A stretch of DNA of 25,419 nucleotides from Lachnospiraceae bacterium (GTDB taxonomy: Bacteria > Bacillota > Clostridia > Lachnospirales > Lachnospiraceae), in contig VSNM01000076.1 in the NCBI GenBank assembly GCA_009774245.1, forward strand, positions 1 to 25,419. Direction: 5' to 3'. The notes under the pieces were generated by a model. The model ran no database searches and was not told the origin of the DNA. It saw nothing but the letters and a program-made list of their open reading frames with translations. The translations under genes were made by a program, and so were the position numbers. Below, piece by piece: positions 22,647 through 25,419 of this stretch (its first letter is position 1; each line of letters begins with the position of its first letter).

Positions 22647-24521
22647 CTATGATTTTAAAGTCCGCGTGGCATTGAGCACCGCGATGATCATGACGCCGAC
22701 ATCCGCAAAGATCGCCCACCACATATTGACAAAGCCAATCGCGCCCAATCCAAGACACGCAAACTTGACCACCAGCGCAAACACGATATTCTGGTGCACG
22801 ATGCCCAGCGTTTTTCTCGATATCCTCATGGCTGTGGCAATCTTGGCCGGATCATCGTCCATCAGCACGATATCCGCCGCCTCGATCGCCGCGTCAGAGC
22901 CCAGCGCACCCATGGCGATGCCAAGGTCAGCCCTCGACAGCACTGGCGCGTCGTTGATGCCGTCACCGACAAAAGCAAGCCGCTCCTTCTCTCCCTTTGC
23001 CGCCAGAAGACGCTCCACCTCGGCAACCTTATCCGCCGGCAGCAGCTCGCTTTTCACCACGTCCACGCCCAGCTCCGCCGCCACTGACTCCGCCACATTG
23101 CGCGCATCGCCGGTCAGCATGATCACCTGTCTGACGCCCGCCGCCTTCAGGTCTGCGATCGCAGCCTTCGCATTCGGCTTGACAATATCCGAGATCAGAA
23201 TATATCCGGCATATTTTCCGTCGACTGCCACATGAACCTCTGTCCCGATCTTTTGTGGTACTTCATACGGAATCCCCAACAGCTTCATGAGCCTGACGTT
23301 TCCTGCTGACACCTTCCTGCCGTCAATGACAGCCGACACTCCATGACCGCTGATTTCCTCCACATCGGAAACTTTTGCGGTATCGATCTGTCTTCCCGTC
23401 CGTTTTTCATAGGCCTCCTTCAGGCTCCTGCTGATCGGATGACCGGAATAGCTCTCCGCATAGGCAGCCATCTCAAGGAGCTCCTCCTCTGCGATCGCCC
23501 CGGCCGCCTCGATCTGTGTCACCTCAAAGACGCCCTTCGTCAGCGTACCTGTCTTATCACACACCACATACTTTGTCTCTGAGAGCGCCTCCAGATAATT
23601 GGAGCCCTTCACAAGCACCCCCTTCGAGGATGCGCCGCCAATGCCGCCAAAGAAGCTGAGCGGTATGGATATGACGAGCGCGCACGGACAGCTGATGACA
23701 AGCGTGGTGAGCGCACGGATCACCCATTGCGACCAGTCTGCCGGGCGCCCCACCATAAGATTTGCCACAGGTGGCAGCAACGCAAGCGCAAGCGCACCGA
23801 TACACACTGCCGGTGTATAATACTTGGCAAAACGGGTGATAAAATTCTCTGATCTTGACTTCTTCATGCTGGAATTTTCAACCAGGTCCAGTATCTTTGA
23901 CACCGTTGACTCCCCAAACTCCTTCGTCGTCTCGATGCGGAGCAATCCTGTGAGGTTCACACACCCGCTGATGACCTCATCTCCCTCGCAAACCTCCCGC
24001 GGAAGACTCTCACCTGTGAGGGCGCTTGTATTGAGCGCGGAGCTTCCATCAACGATCACACCGTCGATCGGTACTTTTTCTCCGGGCTGTACCACGATCA
24101 CTGTCCCGACCTCAACATCGTCGGGATCGACCTGCTCGAGCTGCCCGTTCAGCTCGATATTGGCATAATCCGGCCGGATATCCATGAGCGCCGATATATT
24201 CCTGCGGCTCTTTCCCACCGCATAGCTCTGAAAAAGCTCGCCGATCTGATAAAACAGCATAACGGCTGTCCCCTCAACATACTCACCGAGGATAATGGCG
24301 CCCACCGTGGCAAGCGCCATCAGAAAATTCTCGTCAAAGACCTGCCCGTTGACAATGCCCATCACAGCCTTCCTGAGAATATCGTACCCGATAATGAGAT
24401 ATGGTATCAGAAAAAGCGCCAGTCTTATATATTGGTTCTCCACCCGTATCAGGCTGAACACCACGACCAGCACGGCGGATACGATAATTCTGATCAATAC
24501 TTTTCGCTGTTTTTTCGTCAT
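22647..24521 (-). CDS. Zn/Cd-type P1B-2 heavy-metal efflux ATPase
   Basis: The 624-residue P-type ATPase has TGES (169-172), the metal-binding CPC (278-280) in the sixth helix, phosphorylation Asp322 in DKTGT, the heavy-metal HP dipeptide (361-362) and GDGINDAP (519-526). Lys586 and DVG (607-609) in the last two helices match the P1B-2 group, which exports Zn2+, Cd2+ or Pb2+. It has no N-terminal HMA domain; that domain is encoded separately just upstream. Together with the SmtB-like repressor this points to zinc. The gene follows a 119-bp gap containing two hairpins, with GAAAGGATG before the ATG. Hence a zntA/cadA-type pump, but I leave the symbol open. Confidence 0.93.
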   Translation of the reverse strand: MTKKQRKVLIRIIVSAVLVVVFSLIRVENQYIRLALFLIPYLIIGYDILRKAVMGIVNGQVFDENFLMALATVGAIILGEYVEGTAVMLFYQIGELFQSYAVGKSRRNISALMDIRPDYANIELNGQLEQVDPDDVEVGTVIVVQPGEKVPIDGVIVDGSSALNTSALTGESLPREVCEGDEVISGCVNLTGLLRIETTKEFGESTVSKILDLVENSSMKKSRSENFITRFAKYYTPAVCIGALALALLPPVANLMVGRPADWSQWVIRALTTLVISCPCALVISIPLSFFGGIGGASSKGVLVKGSNYLEALSETKYVVCDKTGTLTKGVFEVTQIEAAGAIAEEELLEMAAYAESYSGHPISRSLKEAYEKRTGRQIDTAKVSDVEEISGHGVSAVIDGRKVSAGNVRLMKLLGIPYEVPQKIGTEVHVAVDGKYAGYILISDIVKPNAKAAIADLKAAGVRQVIMLTGDARNVAESVAAELGVDVVKSELLPADKVAEVERLLAAKGEKERLAFVGDGINDAPVLSRADLGIAMGALGSDAAIEAADIVLMDDDPAKIATAMRISRKTLGIVHQNIVFALVVKFACLGLGAIGFVNMWWAIFADVGVMIIAVLNATRTLKS

Positions 24522-24566
24522 TTTGCGTCACATCCTTTCAAAAAACATTTCTGCGATATGCATGGA

Positions 24567-24604
24567 CGAAAATGGCTCTTGCATCTACTGCAGAGCCATC
24601 TTCG
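24567..24604 (-). promoter_or_regulatory. Intercistronic hairpin, HMA to ATPase
   Basis: CGAAAATGGCTCTTGCA and TGCAGAGCCATCTTCG pair over about 16 bp with one mismatch and one bulge, around a TCTAC loop. On the minus strand only a short interrupted U-run follows, so it may be a partial terminator or an mRNA-processing/stability element. Confidence 0.5.
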
Positions 24605-24625
24605 TTCCTTCTATTTTAAGAACCG

Positions 24626-24645
24626 TTTGAGAACCTGTTCTCAAA
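24626..24645. repeat. Perfect 9-2-9 palindrome at the HMA stop codon
   Basis: TTTGAGAAC (24626-24634) and GTTCTCAAA (24637-24645) are exact reverse complements around CT. The HMA stop TGA (24641-24643) is inside it. On the minus strand the T-run precedes the hairpin, so it is not a standard terminator. It looks like an operator or a small RNA stem. Confidence 0.55.
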
Positions 24646-24859
24646 AAAAGATCTCGCAGTCAGATTCGACCTTCTTGCAGTTTTTGCGCACCTCCGCCAT
24701 GACAGCGGACTCTTCCGCCCCCTCCTCAAACTCGACCTTCATCTTTTGCGGCATAAATGCGACTGTTGCCTCCTTCACGCCGGCGGTCTTATTAGCCGCC
24801 TCCTCCATCTTTGCCGCGCACGCTGCGCAGTCCACCTCGATCTTGTACGTTTTTTTCAT
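24641..24859 (-). CDS. Stand-alone HMA heavy-metal-binding protein
   Basis: The 72-residue protein is one ferredoxin-like HMA domain. KKTYKIEVDCAACAAKMEEA carries the CxxC metal site (Cys11, Cys14). An Asp directly before the first Cys, instead of Thr of the copper type GMTCxxC, is the form I associate with CadA/ZntA-type zinc or cadmium domains. It probably hands metal to, or regulates, the downstream ATPase, which lacks its own HMA domain, so the usual fused domain has been split off. AAGGAGG lies before the ATG and the gap to the repressor gene is 18 bp. Confidence 0.9.
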   Translation of the reverse strand: MKKTYKIEVDCAACAAKMEEAANKTAGVKEATVAFMPQKMKVEFEEGAEESAVMAEVRKNCKKVESDCEIFF

Positions 24860-24877
24860 TGTGAATTTCCTCCTTTT

Positions 24878-25177
24878 TTACTCCTCCAGCACATGTTCCA
24901 TCCCGATGCGGATGATCGCTGAGACATGCTCATCTGCAATCGAATAATAAATGTTCTTCCCTTCCCGCTTCGTCCTGACAAGCTTGCTCTGCTTTAAAAG
25001 CGCCAGTTGATGGCTCACTCCCGACTGCGTCATGTTCAGCCGCTCGGCGATGTCCCCCACACACAGCTCCTCATGATCCATGAGCAGAGAAAGAATCGTA
25101 AGCCGGGTAAAATCCCCGAATATCTTAAATACTGCTGCCAGGTCTTCCATCGTCTCCGCTGTTCCCGCCACCCTCAT
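24878..25177 (-). CDS. SmtB/ArsR-family zinc-responsive repressor
   Basis: The ~99-residue winged-helix protein has a recognition helix MTQSGVSHQLALLKQSKLV and wing TKREGKNIYYSI. The C-terminal helix DEHVSAIIRIGMEHVLE gives Asp82, His84, His95 and Glu98, the spacing of the alpha-5 zinc site of SmtB (D104/H106/H117/E120). ELCVGD keeps one alpha-3 Cys (39), as in SmtB, but lacks the second Cys of CadC. It should release its operator when Zn2+ rises. The start is uncertain: ATG 25177 is chosen, with a GTG at 25204 and a TTG at 25234 in frame. Those upstream codons overlap a tandem 7-mer (CACCCTG, 25202-25215). Confidence 0.9.
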   Translation of the reverse strand: MRVAGTAETMEDLAAVFKIFGDFTRLTILSLLMDHEELCVGDIAERLNMTQSGVSHQLALLKQSKLVRTKREGKNIYYSIADEHVSAIIRIGMEHVLEE

Positions 25178-25280
25178 TGTGTCTCTCTCATCCGTGTCCT
25201 TCACCCTGCACCCTGCACCTTCCTTTCGTAACAATTCAGCTTCCCGCTACAGGATATGTTTTGCGTATTTCATTTCCTTA

Positions 25281-25298
25281 TATGAACATTTAATCATA
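25281..25298. promoter_or_regulatory. SmtB/ArsR-type operator
   Basis: TATGAACATTTAATCATA has outer arms TATGA/TCATA and half-sites TGAACA and TGATTA spaced 6-2-6, like the TGAACA-type sites of SmtB/ZiaR repressors. It overlaps the probable -10, so binding would block the efflux operon. A further TTCAT at 25301-25305 may extend it. Confidence 0.65.
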
Positions 25299-25316
25299 TA
25301 TTCATCTTTTTGTCAA
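25288..25316 (-). promoter_or_regulatory. Promoter of the zinc efflux operon
   Basis: A perfect TTGACA (25316-25311 on minus) is followed at 17 bp by TTAAAT (25293-25288), a weak -10 lying inside the repressor palindrome. Confidence 0.6.
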
Positions 25317-25391
25317 GATTATTTTTCATTTTTTCTTATAATAATGATTAGGGTGTCAAAAGGTCCATTTTCATTGCAGAGATAATTTTTT

Positions 25392-25414
25392 CAAGATTGT
25401 GCCACAATATCTTG
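25392..25414. repeat. Imperfect palindrome at window edge
   Basis: CAAGATTGTG and CACAATATCTTG are complementary apart from a 2-nt bulge. It is not followed by a U-run on either strand. It may be an operator or the end of an element lying outside the window. Confidence 0.35.
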
Positions 25415-25419
25415 AGGCG

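Noticed and set aside
1..25419. CRISPR array, tRNA or rRNA genes
   Set aside because: No regularly spaced repeats with unique spacers and no tRNA cloverleaf or rRNA-like segment were seen in any intergenic region.

Overview
The window looks like chromosome from a motile Gram-positive Clostridia, most probably a Lachnospiraceae-type gut firmicute. The evidence is Shine-Dalgarno-led genes with sigma-A-like promoters, short U-tailed terminators, a long single-chain PurL, a 'MGGFFG'-type PurF homologue, two chemoreceptors, an AgrC/LytTR-type two-component pair and a SUKH protein. I see no rRNA, tRNA, CRISPR array or intact insertion sequence. The first ~800 bases are clearly more AT-rich than the rest. 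Taxonomy is inferred from gene style, not from a marker gene.

Layout. (1) 1-600, minus strand: an intact VbhA-like antitoxin and a decayed Fic toxin. (2) 775-4508: a promoter, a structured leader and a heterodimeric ABC multidrug exporter, closed by a perfect 25-bp bidirectional terminator shared with a convergent MATE efflux gene (to ~6018). (3) 6121-8592: a nitroreductase, then a chemoreceptor split by an in-frame amber codon. (4) 8599-16948, minus strand: an apparent operon purF-like / dCache chemoreceptor / sugar-binding-type lipoprotein / purL. A sensing pair thus sits between two purine-biosynthesis genes, and the PurF homologue has lost its glutaminase nucleophile. (5) 16964-18733: a 7TM-type diguanylate cyclase with its own promoter. 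(6) 18753-19479: a SUKH (SMI1/KNR4) gene with a strong terminator. (7) 19596-25316, minus strand: a zinc-type efflux cluster (SmtB-like repressor, HMA metallochaperone, P1B-2 ATPase) that runs on with very short gaps into a membrane-anchored DUF6273-like protein, a LytTR response regulator and a GHKL histidine kinase.

How the genes may work together. Export and sensing dominate: drug efflux (ABC, MATE), zinc efflux under a metal-sensing repressor, two chemoreceptors, one cyclic-di-GMP enzyme and one two-component system. The two most unusual arrangements are the receptor plus binding-protein pair inside the pur operon, which is LuxP/LuxQ-like in architecture but has a chemotaxis output, and the direct linkage of a zinc-export operon to a membrane protein plus two-component module whose kinase gene ends next to a 21-bp-period direct repeat upstream of the SUKH gene.
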